Of a stretch of 64,000 nucleotides of DNA, positions 17,192 to 27,611 are shown one piece after another; the stretch's first letter is position 1, and the number at the start of each line of letters is the position of its first letter. The notes under the pieces were generated by a model. The model was not told the DNA's origin, did no database searches, and saw only the letters and a program-made list of their open reading frames with translations. Both the position numbers and the translations under genes were made by a program. This DNA is from Streptomyces sp. NRRL WC-3742 (GTDB lineage Bacteria > Actinomycetota > Actinomycetes > Streptomycetales > Streptomycetaceae). Where the stretch lies: contig NZ_JOCF01000023.1 in the NCBI RefSeq assembly GCF_000720635.1, forward strand, positions 53,913-117,912. The letters run 5' to 3'.

Positions 17192-19108
17192 CTACTTGAG
17201 CGGCGTGCCGCCCGAGTTGCGGTAGGCGATGGTCTTGTTGATCAGGTTGCCGCCGTCGGTCTCGGGCGTGGTCTGTTCCGTCCAGCCGGCGCCGAACAGG
17301 ATGCCGCCGACGTGTGCGTTCGCCACCTGGTCCAGGTGCGAGAAGAACCAGTCGACCTTGTCGTCCCTGTAGTGGTTGGGCGTGTTGTTCTGCGCCATGT
17401 TGCCCACGGGGACCTGCCACAGGACCACCGGCTTGCCCACGGCCTCGGTGAGCGTCTTGTAGAAGCCGAGCGCGGCGAAGCCCTTCTGGTCGTTCCAGTA
17501 GGTGTTACGGCTGCCGTGGGCGGGCAGCGCGTACCAGCCCGCGTCGCGGTCCGTCACGTCGCTGACGAGGAAGTCGGCGCTCGATGCTCCGAGGTCCGCG
17601 TAGTCCTTGGCGCACTGCGGGGTGTTCTGCTCCCAGTCGAAGCAGGACAGGTGCAGCCCCACGCCGGCGTTCGGCGCGTACTTGTGCCCCATCGTGATCA
17701 GGCAGTGGGCCAGGCCGGAGGCGCTGTTCTCCTGCGAGCCGCAGTCCGTCGGGTTCGCGGCCTTGACCTGCGCGGCGACCTGGTGCGGGTTGCCGAGCGA
17801 GCGGACGTAGCCCCAGAAGTCGGGCTCGAGGTCGATCATGTCGGGCGAAGTGCCGATCTTCTGGAGGAAGAAGCGGTAGTCGTTCAGGTAGCGGGTGAGC
17901 AGGTCGGCCCGGTTGATGGCCTGGACCTCGCCCGGACCGTCGCCCTGGCCCGCCGCGTCGCCGAGGTCGCGCAGCGAGTACCACGTCCAGAGCTGCTTCT
18001 GCGGGCGCGACTTGCCCTGGTAGGTCGCATGAGCCGCATTGGCGTCCTTGTAGGTCACGTACGTGCCGGGCGCCGTGGTGCTGCCGGTCCAGCAGCCCCA
18101 CCAGCCCGACCACGTGTCCTGGCAGCGGGCCGCCGTGTAGTAGTCCGACGAGGGCGCGGGCTGGCTGTGCACGTAGGCGTACTGCACGTCGAACGGAGCG
18201 GCGCTCGCCGAGGCGTCGGACATCGAGCCGCCGATGAGGATGGTGCTGCTGCCCATGATGGTCTTCGCCGAGTTGTTGCCGCCGCCGCCCGCGGGGGCCG
18301 GAGCGGGCGCGGTCGGGTGGCCGCTCGGAGCCTGGCCCGTCGGAACGCTGCCGCCCGGCGGGGTGGGCGTGGCGGGCGTGGTGGGCGTGGTGGGCGCGGT
18401 GCTGCTGCCGGAGCTGCCCGCGTTCCCGCTGCCGCTGCCGCTGCCGCCGCCGCCGCTGTTGCCGACCGGGACGAGCTGCCACTGCTGCTGGGGGCCGTTC
18501 CAGTCGTGGTACTGGGCGATGTGGGCCCCGGTGGTCTTGGCGCCGCCCGGGATCTCGACGGCCTTGCCGCTGGTGCGGTTGATCAGACGGACATAGCCGT
18601 CCGACGAACTCTCCAGGTGGAACTGCTGGTTGGCGCCGTTCAGGTCCTGCCACTGCGCCAGCTCGGTGCCTTCGGTCTTCGACCAGTTGAGGTTGTCCAG
18701 CACCTTGCCGGAGAACCGGTTCTTCAGCCGGTAGTTCCCGTCACCCGAGTCGATGAACTGCCACTGCTGGTTCGTCTCGCCGGTGCGGTTCCACTGCACG
18801 ACCGGGGCGCCGTCGTACCCGGCGTAGCCGAAGTCGTCCAGTACCTGGCCGGTGCTGCGGTTGACCAGCAGGTAGAAGGGATTGGTGTCCACGGACACGG
18901 TGTTCGCCGAGGCCGCGTTGACCACGGCCACGGAGCCGCCCACGACGGCGAGGGCGACGGCCGCCCAGAGGCTGCGGCGCTGGTACAGCCGACGGCGGCG
19001 GTGCCCCTTCCGCCCGCCCAGGTGGGCCGCGGGGAACGACGGGCGTCCGCGGCGGGCGCGCCGGCCGGTGGGGGACGGCTCCGGGGGCGTGGGTGAGTGC
19101 GGGGACAT
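17192..19108 (-). CDS. Secreted ricin-type lectin protein with unclassified C-terminal (glycosidase-like) domain
   Basis: 638 residues. A long basic N-terminus (RRARRGR, GRKGHRRRR) precedes a single hydrophobic segment at about 47-68, a signal peptide or membrane anchor. Residues 75-215 are a ricin B-type lectin domain with QQW/QQF repeats (TNQQWQFID, ANQQFHLES, PQQQWQLVP). A Gly/Ser then Thr/Pro linker spans about 217-285. The last 350 residues contain DMIDLEPDFWGYVRSLG, GVGLHLSCFDWEQN, SDVTDRDAGWY and VLWQVPVGN, a pattern like a TIM-barrel glycosidase, with LEPD recalling GH6-type acid motifs; I do not recognise the family. It probably acts outside the cell on polysaccharide. It shares an upstream element with the expansin gene. 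Confidence 0.75.
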   Translation of the reverse strand: MSPHSPTPPEPSPTGRRARRGRPSFPAAHLGGRKGHRRRRLYQRRSLWAAVALAVVGGSVAVVNAASANTVSVDTNPFYLLVNRSTGQVLDDFGYAGYDGAPVVQWNRTGETNQQWQFIDSGDGNYRLKNRFSGKVLDNLNWSKTEGTELAQWQDLNGANQQFHLESSSDGYVRLINRTSGKAVEIPGGAKTTGAHIAQYHDWNGPQQQWQLVPVGNSGGGGSGSGSGNAGSSGSSTAPTTPTTPATPTPPGGSVPTGQAPSGHPTAPAPAPAGGGGNNSAKTIMGSSTILIGGSMSDASASAAPFDVQYAYVHSQPAPSSDYYTAARCQDTWSGWWGCWTGSTTAPGTYVTYKDANAAHATYQGKSRPQKQLWTWYSLRDLGDAAGQGDGPGEVQAINRADLLTRYLNDYRFFLQKIGTSPDMIDLEPDFWGYVRSLGNPHQVAAQVKAANPTDCGSQENSASGLAHCLITMGHKYAPNAGVGLHLSCFDWEQNTPQCAKDYADLGASSADFLVSDVTDRDAGWYALPAHGSRNTYWNDQKGFAALGFYKTLTEAVGKPVVLWQVPVGNMAQNNTPNHYRDDKVDWFFSHLDQVANAHVGGILFGAGWTEQTTPETDGGNLINKTIAYRNSGGTPLK

Positions 19109-19135
19109 GTCGGTGCTCGCTTTCAGCAGCTGTCT

Positions 19136-19160
19136 CTGACCGGCCCGCCTGGCCGGTCAG
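19136..19160 (-). terminator. Hairpin after the AraC gene, inside the ricin-protein leader
   Basis: CTGACCGGCC (19136-19145) and GGCCGGTCAG (19151-19160), a 10-bp stem with a 5-base loop, between the AraC stop (19220) and the ricin-protein start (19108). It could end the AraC transcript or act as a 5' leader structure for the lectin gene. Confidence 0.55.
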
Positions 19161-19165
19161 CTCCT

Positions 19166-19193
19166 GGTTGCCGCCGGCTCCGGAAAGGTTGCC
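19166..19193 (-). promoter_or_regulatory. Shared GGCAACC upstream element (ricin-lectin gene copy)
   Basis: On the coding strand this 28-bp block has two GGCAACC heptamers exactly 21 bp apart with CTTTCCGG between them. It lies 58-85 bp upstream of the start at 19108. A near-identical block precedes the expansin gene at 30116. Confidence 0.6.
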
Positions 19194-19219
19194 CCGGTTC
19201 GGGAAAACTTTTTTCTGCC

Positions 19220-19993
19220 TCAGGAGGAGCGGCGGATGGCCCGGGGCGAGGCGCCCAGCTCGCGGCGACAGGTCTTGTTGAAGGCGTGCAGGTCGGGGAT
19301 GCCGACCGAGGCGGCGATCGCGGGGATGGAGAGCGTGGTGGCGCACAGGAAGTGGCGGGCGCGTTCCATCCGGCGGGCGCGGATGTAGCCGACGACGGTT
19401 TCGCCGGTGGCGGCGCGGAACAGCCGGGTGAGGTGGTTGTGCGAGACGCCGACGGCGCGGGCGATCTCGGGGACGGTCAGGGGTTCGGCGAGCCGGGCCT
19501 CGATCAGGGAGGTGGCGGCGGCGACGGCCGGGTGGACGGTCGGGGTGTCGGGCTCGGCGGGAGGGGTGAGTTCGGCGATCCGCCACAGCGCGGTCCAGAT
19601 CTCGGCGGCGGCCCGGGCGGGGGTGCGCGGCCAGGCGGCCAGCGCCTGGCCGAACCGGCTCGTGAGCGGCTCGAGTTCCGTACCGGCGGGCTGGAGGACG
19701 GGGATGCGGTGCGGCGCGCCGGCGGTGCCGAGGCGCAGGTGGACGTACAGGTGCTCGGAGCGGCCCCGGTAGCGGTAGCGGACCTCGGAGCCGGGCGGCA
19801 CCAGGCTGACCGTACCGGGCCGGATGTCGTGCGGGGTGCCGTCCACCGTCAGGTCGGCGTGGTAGCGGTAGAGGTGGAGCTGCCACAGGTCCGGCAGCGA
19901 GAACACGTCCACGTGGCCGGCCGGTCCGTGGACGGCGATGCCGACGTCGGCGAGGGTGGGCGGCTCGTCGAGACGGGCGAGGACTGTCCGCAT
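19220..19993 (-). CDS. AraC-family transcriptional regulator
   Basis: 257 residues from ATG 19993. An N-terminal cupin-like sensing domain (PGTVSLVPPGSEVRYRYRG) is followed by the AraC double helix-turn-helix at about 160-255 (LTVPEIARAVGVSHNHLTRLFRAATGETVVGYIRARRMERA, then SIPAIAASVGIPDLHAFNKTCRRELGASP). Divergent from the PhyH gene (start 20095) across a 101-bp gap, so it probably controls that gene in response to a small carbohydrate or related ligand. An in-frame start 22 codons upstream would overlap the shared promoter and is less likely. No clear ribosome site is visible at either. Confidence 0.85.
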   Translation of the reverse strand: MRTVLARLDEPPTLADVGIAVHGPAGHVDVFSLPDLWQLHLYRYHADLTVDGTPHDIRPGTVSLVPPGSEVRYRYRGRSEHLYVHLRLGTAGAPHRIPVLQPAGTELEPLTSRFGQALAAWPRTPARAAAEIWTALWRIAELTPPAEPDTPTVHPAVAAATSLIEARLAEPLTVPEIARAVGVSHNHLTRLFRAATGETVVGYIRARRMERARHFLCATTLSIPAIAASVGIPDLHAFNKTCRRELGASPRAIRRSS

Positions 19994-20094
19994 GGGCACG
20001 AGTTGTACCACGTGCGGCGGAGGGTGAGAACGGACCACCACAGGGTGAGCCCGGCCCACGCGGCGGCGGGCCGGCCGGATCTAGCGTGGCGGCC

Positions 20095-20910
20095 ATGGAG
20101 AAGACGGAAGTACTGCTCTCGTCGGTGGAGATGGCGCGCTTCGTGGCCCGGGGGTCGCTGCGGCTGGACGCCGTGGTCCCGGCGGAGATGAACGCCGAGG
20201 GCCTGGAGGTCCTGGCGGCGGGCGTGCCGGACGTGCCGTACGGGACGCCGGTGTCCGAGGCGTACGCGGACGGCTCGTTCGTCCGCCGCCTGCTGGAACT
20301 GCCGCAGGTGGCGGGGGCGTTGCGCAGCCTGGTCGGCCCGGAGCCGTGGGTGGACCACCATGCGGTGCACATCCGCGAGCCGCACGGCGGTTCGGCGCAG
20401 GCGCTGCACGGGGACGCGATCATCGACGTGCGGCCGGACGCGTTCGACGTGCAGTTGATGTACTACCCGCAGGACGTGACGCTGGAGATGGGCGGAACGC
20501 TCAGCGTGCCGGGCAGCCACCTGCGGCGGACCAACGAGTCCGACACCGGCCGCTACCAGAACCTGCGCGGCCAGGACCGCCTGGTCTGCCCCGCGGGCAC
20601 GGTGGTGTTTCTGCACCACGGCCTCTGGCACGGCGGCCGGCGCAACGACAGCGACGCCGTCCGCTACATGTTCAAGATCCGCTTCAACCCGAGGGTCCGC
20701 CAGCGGCTGCTGTGGGACACCTCCGACCTCCACGACCCGCGGGTGAACACCGAACTGGACGCGGTCTTCCCCTGGTACGAGTGGGCGACCGGCCGACTGG
20801 AGCGCTACAACCGCGTCCTGCTGTGGCGGGAGCTGACCGGCGACGCGGGCTACGACCTCGACCACTGGGTGACCCGGGTCACCAACCGCCCGAAGGAGAC
20901 GGTGGCATGA
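20095..20910 (+). CDS. Phytanoyl-CoA dioxygenase (PhyH) family Fe(II)/2-oxoglutarate oxygenase
   Basis: 271 residues. Iron ligands appear as H-x-D in ALHGDAIID (about residue 104) and the distal His in FLHHGLWHGG (about 180), with the 2-oxoglutarate-binding arginine likely in YMFKIRFNPR. The family hydroxylates small molecules; substrate unknown. ATG 20095 starts MEKTEV. It overlaps the next gene by ATGA and is divergent from an AraC regulator, forming a tight regulator-oxygenase-partner unit unrelated to the cellulose genes. Confidence 0.85.
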   Translation: MEKTEVLLSSVEMARFVARGSLRLDAVVPAEMNAEGLEVLAAGVPDVPYGTPVSEAYADGSFVRRLLELPQVAGALRSLVGPEPWVDHHAVHIREPHGGSAQALHGDAIIDVRPDAFDVQLMYYPQDVTLEMGGTLSVPGSHLRRTNESDTGRYQNLRGQDRLVCPAGTVVFLHHGLWHGGRRNDSDAVRYMFKIRFNPRVRQRLLWDTSDLHDPRVNTELDAVFPWYEWATGRLERYNRVLLWRELTGDAGYDLDHWVTRVTNRPKETVA

Positions 20911-21239
20911 CGACCGCGACGACCCCCACCGCAGAGAGCGGCCGGGCCGCCGTGCTGCGCCAGCAGGTCCTCGTGCTGTACCTGGCCGACTCCCGGCTGG
21001 ACTCGCCCGTGGTCGGCTGGACGAGCTACGACGGCACCGGCCGCACCTCGCCGACCACCGGCGACGGCGACGAGCCGCCGTACGACAGCGGGGTGGAGGC
21101 GCTGCGGGACGGCTGGCGGCTGTTCCAGGCCGCGCAGCTGATCCCGCCGTACCCGGGCCACGAGTACGACGTGTCGTTCCTCAAGCACGAGTACTTCTTC
21201 GAGCGGATCGTCGAGGTCCGCGAGCCGCAGGCCGGGTAG
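20907..21239 (+). CDS. Small conserved protein coupled to the PhyH gene
   Basis: 110 residues, not assigned to a known family by me. It contains VLVLYLADSRLDSPVVGW and ends in a well-ordered stretch (YPGHEYDVSFLKHEYFFERIVEVRE). No signal peptide or membrane span. The ATG overlaps the PhyH stop (ATGA), so expression is coupled and a partner or accessory role is likely. It is followed by a terminator. Confidence 0.72.
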   Translation: MTTATTPTAESGRAAVLRQQVLVLYLADSRLDSPVVGWTSYDGTGRTSPTTGDGDEPPYDSGVEALRDGWRLFQAAQLIPPYPGHEYDVSFLKHEYFFERIVEVREPQAG

Positions 21240-21274
21240 TCGCAGACCCGGTAGTTGCAGACCCGGTGCCCGGG

Positions 21275-21314
21275 GCGCCGATCGGGGTCACCGGGGGGTG
21301 ACTCCGATCGGCGC
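21275..21314. terminator. Bidirectional terminator between converging genes
   Basis: GCGCCGATCGGGGTCACC and GGTGACTCCGATCGGCGC form an 18-bp stem with a single G-T wobble, between the small PhyH partner (+) and the lactonase (-). Confidence 0.8.
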
Positions 21315-21334
21315 GGGACGGCGGGCCGCGCCGG

Positions 21335-22429
21335 TCAGGGGCCGATCGGCAGGACGATCGGCAGGACGGAGGTCGGCTCGGTGATCCGGAGGGGCTCGCC
21401 GGCGGGGGCCAGGCGCCCGGAGTCCGGGTCACGGTGGAAGGCCGTCAGGCTGTCGGAGCCCTGGTTGGCGCAGAACAGGTGCCGTTCGTCCCGGCTGAGG
21501 GCGATGTCGCGGGGCCAGGAGCCGCCGCAGGCGGTGATGTCGACCGGTTCGACGGCGGCCCCGTCGTCGTGGAGGGCGAAGACGGTGATCGTGTCGTCGC
21601 CGCGGTTGGTCGTGTAGAGGAAGCGGCCGTCCGAGGACACCCGCAGGGCGGCGGCGGAGTTGGCGTTCGGCGCCGCCGGGTTCCGGCGCGTGCCGAGTTC
21701 GGCGGTGGGTTCGAGGCGGCCGGTGAGCGCGTCCCAGGTGCAGACGGTGAGGGTGGAGGCGAGCTCGTTGAGGATGTGGACCCGCCTCGCGGAAGGGTGG
21801 AACACCAGGTGCCGGGGCCCTCGGCCGTCCGGCAGCCGGACGGTGTCGTGCGCGCCGAGCCGGCCGGTGGCCGGGTCGAAGGTGTAGACGTGCACCCGGT
21901 CGGTGCCGAGGTCGGTGCACAGGAGGAACCGTCCGTCCGGCGAGGGGGCGGCCATGTGGGCGCGCGGGGAGGTGTGCAGCTCGCCGGAGGCTTCCCGGCC
22001 GGGGTGGTGAACGGTCTGCGAGGGCTCGGCCGCGGCGAGCGCGTCCTCGGCGCCGACGGGGATCACCGCGAGCACGCCGTCGCCGTAGTGGGCGGCGAAG
22101 AGGTGCGACCCGCCGGGGTGGACCGCGAGGTGGCAGGGGCCGGAGCCGCCGCTCGGGGTGGTGGCGGGCACACCGAGGCTCCCCGTGCGGGGGTCGATCC
22201 GCACGGAGGCGATGTGCCCGGATTCCTGTTCCAGGACGGCGTGCAGAACCGCGCGGGCCGGGTCGAGGGCCGCGTAGGAGGGGCGGTCGACCGGCAGGGT
22301 GCCCAGGAGGCTCAGGGCGCCGGCGGCGTCGTGGCGGACGGTGGACAGGCCGGCTCCGGGGGTGTCGGCCGCGGCGGCACTGCCGATGACCAGCAGGCCG
22401 CCGGTGGTGGGGGTCGGGGGGTGGTTCAA
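21335..22429 (-). CDS. Lactonase, 7-bladed beta-propeller (6-phosphogluconolactonase-like)
   Basis: 364 residues of repeating propeller blades: GPCHLAVHPGGSHLFAAHYGDGVL, PRAHMAAPSPDGRFLLCTDLGTDRVHVY, GPRHLVFHPSARRVHILNELASTLTV, RVSSDGRFLYTTNRGDDTITVF, WPRDIALSRDERHLFCANQGSDSLTAF. This is the PF10282 lactonase family. The start appears to be TTG 22429 with a weak purine-rich site, so the N-terminus is uncertain. It lies 39 bases after the second GH1 gene and probably shares its CebR-controlled transcript. Inference: it opens sugar lactones formed when cello-oligosaccharides or glucose are oxidised. Confidence 0.82.
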   Translation of the reverse strand: MNHPPTPTTGGLLVIGSAAAADTPGAGLSTVRHDAAGALSLLGTLPVDRPSYAALDPARAVLHAVLEQESGHIASVRIDPRTGSLGVPATTPSGGSGPCHLAVHPGGSHLFAAHYGDGVLAVIPVGAEDALAAAEPSQTVHHPGREASGELHTSPRAHMAAPSPDGRFLLCTDLGTDRVHVYTFDPATGRLGAHDTVRLPDGRGPRHLVFHPSARRVHILNELASTLTVCTWDALTGRLEPTAELGTRRNPAAPNANSAAALRVSSDGRFLYTTNRGDDTITVFALHDDGAAVEPVDITACGGSWPRDIALSRDERHLFCANQGSDSLTAFHRDPDSGRLAPAGEPLRITEPTSVLPIVLPIGP

Positions 22430-22468
22430 GGATGTCTTCTCTCTCTCCGCCGTGCGGCGGACGGTCCG

Positions 22469-23914
<1,446 letters not shown>

Positions 23915-24027
23915 GGGGTGCTCCAACGGTGAGGGGCGGCTCTCAGGGCGGGGGTCGGGGCGGGTTCCGGGGCGGTGGAGATCGCGCCGGTCCTGAGGGT
24001 GTTGCCGGAGTGCTCCTAGGGGTAGCG

Positions 24028-24041
24028 TGGGAGCGCTCCCA
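24028..24041. promoter_or_regulatory. CebR/CelR-type operator between GH1 and LacI genes
   Basis: Perfect TGGGAGCGCTCCCA, extended to a 16-bp palindrome with GTG/CAC flanks, in the 306-bp gap between divergent genes (GH1 start 23914, LacI start 24221). It can control both. The rest of the gap shows nothing else I can name. Confidence 0.87.
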
Positions 24042-24220
24042 CATCCTCTTCGGAAGGTTCCAGCCTCGGCTGATCCGGTGTCAAGAGAAGGAGCCGAACT
24101 GCCCGGCGCGGCCTGCCGGTCGGCCCGTCGGGGCCCTCGGGGCCGTCGCGGGCCCGGCGGTTCGTTGGCGGCGCCCCGCCCCGGTGACCTACGATCCCCT
24201 GCCAGGCGGGCGCGAGAGCG

Positions 24221-25270
24221 ATGGTGGCGACGGAAGGCGCGTGGGTGGTGGGCGGACGACAGACCGGAAGGCCGACCCTGGAAGAGGTCGCGGCCCTGGC
24301 CGGGGTCGGGCGCGGCACGGTGTCCCGGGTGATCAACGGGTCGGCACGGGTGAGCGAACGGGCCAAGGAGGCGGTGGGCCGGGCCGTAGCGGAGCTGGGC
24401 TACGTGCCCGACCGGGCGGCCAGGGCACTGGCGGGCAGCCGGACGGACGCGGTCGCGCTGGTCGTGCCGGAGACCGAGGCCCGGCTGTTCGCGGAGCCGT
24501 ACTTCCTGGACATCATCCGGGGCGCGAGTGCCGAACTCGGCGCTGCGGACAAGCAGTTGCTGCTCACGCTGATCCGCACCGAGCAGGAGCGGCAGCGCTT
24601 CGAGCAGTACCTCGCCGCGCAGCGGGTGGACGGCGTGCTGCTGGTCTCCGTCCACCGGGACGACCCGCTGCCGGACCAGATGCGCGCGCTGGGCCTGCCG
24701 ACCGTGCTGAACGGGCGCCGTTCGCCGCAGGAGTCGGTGGCGTACGTCGACTCCGACAACGTGGGGGCCGGGCGTTCGGCGGTGGAGCACCTGGCCGGGC
24801 GCGGACGCCGTCGCATCGCCACCATCACCGGTCCGCCGGACATGGACGCCGCCGCCGGCCGCCTCGACGGCTACCGCCAGGGTCTGGCGGCGGCCGGTCT
24901 GCCGGCGGACGAGAGCCTCGTCGCCGCCGGGGACTTCACCGAGGACGGCGGCCGCAGGGCCATGCGCGAGCTGCTGGAACGCCGCCCGGAGCTGGACGCG
25001 GTGTTCGCGGCCTCCGACCTGATGGCGGTCGGCGCCCTGGCGGTCCTGCGGGCCAGGGGCCTGGACGTGCCCGGCGACGTCGCGCTGGTGGGCGTCGACG
25101 ACTCGCCGGTGGCCCGCCACCTCGACCCGCCGCTGACCAGCGTCCGCCAGCCGATCGAGCAGATGGGCCGCACGATGGCCGCTCTCCTGCTGCGGCAGAT
25201 CGCGGGGGAGGAGGCGGAGCCGTCCCGTCTGGTGCTGCCGACGGAACTGGTGGTGCGGCAGTCCTCCTGA
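24221..25270 (+). CDS. LacI-family regulator with CelR/CebR-like recognition helix
   Basis: 349 residues. The helix-turn-helix [24 protein letters not shown] sits at residues 18-41, with hinge [15 protein letters not shown] and a sugar-binding core ([59 protein letters not shown]). The segment [16 protein letters not shown] is, as I recall, the same as in Thermobifida CelR, which binds TGGGAGCGCTCCCA, so this protein is the better candidate to read the four CebR boxes of the window. Divergent from a GH1 gene with such a box between them. ATG 24221 is used; GTG 24245, preceded by GGAAGG, is a good alternative. Confidence 0.87.
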   Translation: MVATEGAWVVGGRQTGRPTLEEVAALAGVGRGTVSRVINGSARVSERAKEAVGRAVAELGYVPDRAARALAGSRTDAVALVVPETEARLFAEPYFLDIIRGASAELGAADKQLLLTLIRTEQERQRFEQYLAAQRVDGVLLVSVHRDDPLPDQMRALGLPTVLNGRRSPQESVAYVDSDNVGAGRSAVEHLAGRGRRRIATITGPPDMDAAAGRLDGYRQGLAAAGLPADESLVAAGDFTEDGGRRAMRELLERRPELDAVFAASDLMAVGALAVLRARGLDVPGDVALVGVDDSPVARHLDPPLTSVRQPIEQMGRTMAALLLRQIAGEEAEPSRLVLPTELVVRQSS

Positions 25271-25334
25271 CCCGCCGTCCGGCCTCCCGGCCCGCGATCC
25301 GTGATCCCGACGTGCGATCCGTCCTCCCGACACG

Positions 25335-25376
25335 GCCGGCCGTCCGGAGCCCCCGAGGGGACTCCGGACGGCCGGC
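25335..25376. terminator. Bidirectional terminator between LacI and CBM2-GH6 genes
   Basis: GCCGGCCGTCCGGAG (25335-25349) and CTCCGGACGGCCGGC (25362-25376), a perfect 15-bp stem with a 12-base loop, between converging stops at 25270 and 25392. Confidence 0.85.
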
Positions 25377-25391
25377 GCGCTCAACGCCGCG

Positions 25392-27218
25392 TCACAGCGC
25401 CGGGTAGGCGTTCTTCATCAGCTCCTGGAACTGGGAGGAGAACCACTCGCCGGACAGCGGCGCGTTCGGCAGCGCGCCGGACATGTGGTTGTTGTTCCTC
25501 GGGTTGCCGGTGTACGCCGGGTCGCACATCCCGTCGTAGCCCTTGCCGTCGGGGTTCGAGACCGGCTTGCTGGCCCCGTCCGACTCGCCCGGGGGCTTCA
25601 TCCAGACGTACGCGTCGATCCCCGGAGCGGGGGCGGCCTGCGGCCGTTCGCCGAGGCCCGCGCCCGCCTGGTTGCACCAGTTCCCGGTGTTCAGCCGCCG
25701 GTCGTAGCGCCCGCCGTCGACGTAGGCGTCGACGCTCGTCTGCGGCCCGGGACCGGCCGGCCGGGCGGTACCGCCCCAGCCGTTGCGCGAGGTGTCGATC
25801 AGCATGCCGAGGTTGGAGTCGAAGCCCAGCGAGACCAGCTTGGCCCGCAGGCCCTGGGCGTAGGAGAGCTCGTCGACGTAGCGGTTCCAGTCCACCCACT
25901 TCGACTGGCGGACGGAGGTGCCGCCGACGGTGTCGTCGATGGTGAAGTTCTTCTCCTGGAGCGCGCTGTAGTTGGCGGTGTTGACGATGAAGCCGTGGAC
26001 GTCGGAGAGGGAGCCGCCCTCGGAGGTCGCCGCCTGCTTGAACAGCTCGGCGGACGGGCCGAGGTTGTCGTCCCAGCCGAGCCAGCCGTGGTGGCCGGCG
26101 TCGGCGTAGTTGTACACGTTGGGGATGGCGCCGAGCTTCTTGAGCGCGTAGCCGATGCCCTTGATGTAGTTGCCGTTGGCCTTCATCACGTCGCAGGTGG
26201 GGGTGGCGGTGGCCCGCGGCGTGGTGTTGGTGACCAGGTTCGGCAGCGAGTCCAGCTCGACGGTGGTGACGATCCGCAGGGCGGCGTACTTGGGGTCGGC
26301 GAGGACGGCCGCGATCGGGTCGATGAACTCCGTCCGGTACCGGTCGATCTCGGTCGGGCCGAGTTCGCCGTTGGAGGAGAGGGCGGCGCAGTCCCGGCCG
26401 GGCAGGTCGTAGACCACCAGCTGGATGACGAGTTCGCCGCTGCCCTTCTGGCGCAGCGCCTCGTCGAGGTGGGCGCGCAGCCCCATCTTGCCGTTGGCGC
26501 CGGCGATCGCGGCGATGCGGTCGAGCCAGACGCCGGTGGGCTGGTTGGAGACCCTGGTGCCGCCGGGCTCGGCGGCGGCGTGCGCGGCCCACTCGGGGTT
26601 CACGTAGACCTTCGCACCGGCGTACGGGTTGTCGACGCGAGTGCCGGGCGGGGTGGTGGGCGGCGTCGTCGGCGGGGTCGTCGGAGGTGTGGTCGGCGGC
26701 GTGGTGGGCGGGGTCGTCGGCGGTGTCGTGGGCGGGGTGGTGGGCGGCGTGGTGGCGCCGTTGCAGGACACGCCGTTGAGCTTGAACGCGGTGGGGACGG
26801 GGTTGGTGCCGCTGTACGAGCCGTTGAAGCCGAAGGAGGTGGAACCGCCGGTCGCCAGGCTGCCGTTGTACGAGAGGCTCGCGGCCGTGACGGCGGTCCC
26901 GGACTGGGTGACGGTCGCGTTCCAGCCCTGGGTGACCTGCTGGCCGCCGGCGAAGGTCCACTCCACGGTCCAGGAGCTCACCGGGTCACCGAGGTTGGTG
27001 AGGACGACGTTGGCGCCGAAGCCGGTGTTCCACTGGTTGGACACCTGGTAGTCGACCCGGCAGCCGGCCGAGGCGGCTCCCGCGGAGCTGGACAGCACGG
27101 TGGCGGTGGCGCCGGAGGCGGCCAGCAGGCCGAGGGCGGCGAGGAGGGCGGTCCGGCTGCTGCGCAGCCGGTTGACGGTGGGGCGCGGTGCGTGGGTACC
27201 GCGGGTGGTGCGGCTCAT
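25392..27218 (-). CDS. Secreted CBM2-GH6 exoglucanase (cellobiohydrolase, Cel6B type)
   Basis: 608 residues. Signal peptide to about residue 50 (basic start, hydrophobic core [11 protein letters not shown]). CBM2 at about 52-152 with [35 protein letters not shown] and SFGFNGSY. A Thr-Pro-Pro repeat linker spans about 154-190. GH6 domain to the end: [61 protein letters not shown] and [13 protein letters not shown]. Its long active-site loops and total size fit a processive cellobiohydrolase attacking non-reducing ends. ATG 27218. Upstream lie a perfect 20-bp CebR palindrome and a degenerate copy. It is the only GH6 here with a cellulose-binding module. Confidence 0.93.
   Translation of the reverse strand: MSRTTRGTHAPRPTVNRLRSSRTALLAALGLLAASGATATVLSSSAGAASAGCRVDYQVSNQWNTGFGANVVLTNLGDPVSSWTVEWTFAGGQQVTQGWNATVTQSGTAVTAASLSYNGSLATGGSTSFGFNGSYSGTNPVPTAFKLNGVSCNGATTPPTTPPTTPPTTPPTTPPTTPPTTPPTTPPTTPPGTRVDNPYAGAKVYVNPEWAAHAAAEPGGTRVSNQPTGVWLDRIAAIAGANGKMGLRAHLDEALRQKGSGELVIQLVVYDLPGRDCAALSSNGELGPTEIDRYRTEFIDPIAAVLADPKYAALRIVTTVELDSLPNLVTNTTPRATATPTCDVMKANGNYIKGIGYALKKLGAIPNVYNYADAGHHGWLGWDDNLGPSAELFKQAATSEGGSLSDVHGFIVNTANYSALQEKNFTIDDTVGGTSVRQSKWVDWNRYVDELSYAQGLRAKLVSLGFDSNLGMLIDTSRNGWGGTARPAGPGPQTSVDAYVDGGRYDRRLNTGNWCNQAGAGLGERPQAAPAPGIDAYVWMKPPGESDGASKPVSNPDGKGYDGMCDPAYTGNPRNNNHMSGALPNAPLSGEWFSSQFQELMKNAYPAL
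26650..26756 (-). repeat. Coding repeat for the Thr-Pro linker of the CBM2-GH6 enzyme
   Basis: About nine tandem copies of a 12-base unit encoding TTPP. The GGCGTCGTC-like units vary only at third positions. Such linkers vary in length between strains. Confidence 0.8.
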
Positions 27219-27274
27219 GGTGGGGGTCCTTTTCAGTGCGCTCGAGGGCGCGCCGCTCCCGGCGCGCCGACTGA

Positions 27275-27288
27275 TGGAACCGCTCCCA
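27275..27288. promoter_or_regulatory. Degenerate CebR-type site near the CBM2-GH6 start
   Basis: TGGAACCGCTCCCA matches 12 of 14 positions of the CebR box, with one intact half-site, 57 bases upstream of the start. It could be an auxiliary site for the perfect box at 27406. Confidence 0.45.
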
Positions 27289-27405
27289 CTGGTGGCCACC
27301 GACGGTAGCGCCAACTGCCGCCGAGGAGAAGGGGAGTTGACGGGATTTGTTGCGCGAGTTGCGGAACTCGTCGGCCCTCTTGACCGGTCGCGGGGCGATC
27401 CCGCA

Positions 27406-27425
27406 CAGTGGGAGCGCTCCCACTG
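27406..27425. promoter_or_regulatory. CebR/CelR operator (20-bp perfect palindrome) upstream of the CBM2-GH6 gene
   Basis: CAGTGGGAGCGCTCCCACTG, the longest and most symmetric CebR box in the window, about 190 bases before the exoglucanase start. The 393-bp gap (27219-27611) also holds the degenerate copy, the terminator at 27532 and three short CTTCACCGGTG-type repeats near 27580-27615. Confidence 0.88.
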
Positions 27426-27531
27426 GTCAAGCACTCTGCTCAAGCACTGTCGTGGAACCACCGCGATCGCCCGCCACGCAGCCCCGGACGATCGCCACCC
27501 ACCCCACCCCTTCATGACCCGGCTGTGCACA

Positions 27532-27559
27532 GGGCGCCCGCTCGATCGAGCGGGCGCCC
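27532..27559 (-). terminator. Perfect palindromic terminator after the sigma-factor operon
   Basis: GGGCGCCCGCTCGA followed directly by its complement TCGAGCGGGCGCCC, 28 bp with no mismatch, 53 bases beyond the stop at 27612. Confidence 0.8.
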
Positions 27560-27611
27560 CTGTCACGTGCGCGTTCCTTCACCGGTGCATACCTTCACCG
27601 GTGTGTACCTT

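Noticed and set aside
23915..25384. Upstream extension of the GH1 frame across the divergent LacI gene
   Set aside because: The GH1 family N-terminus ([18 protein letters not shown]) and a ribosome site place the start at 23914; the extension is antisense to a clear LacI gene.
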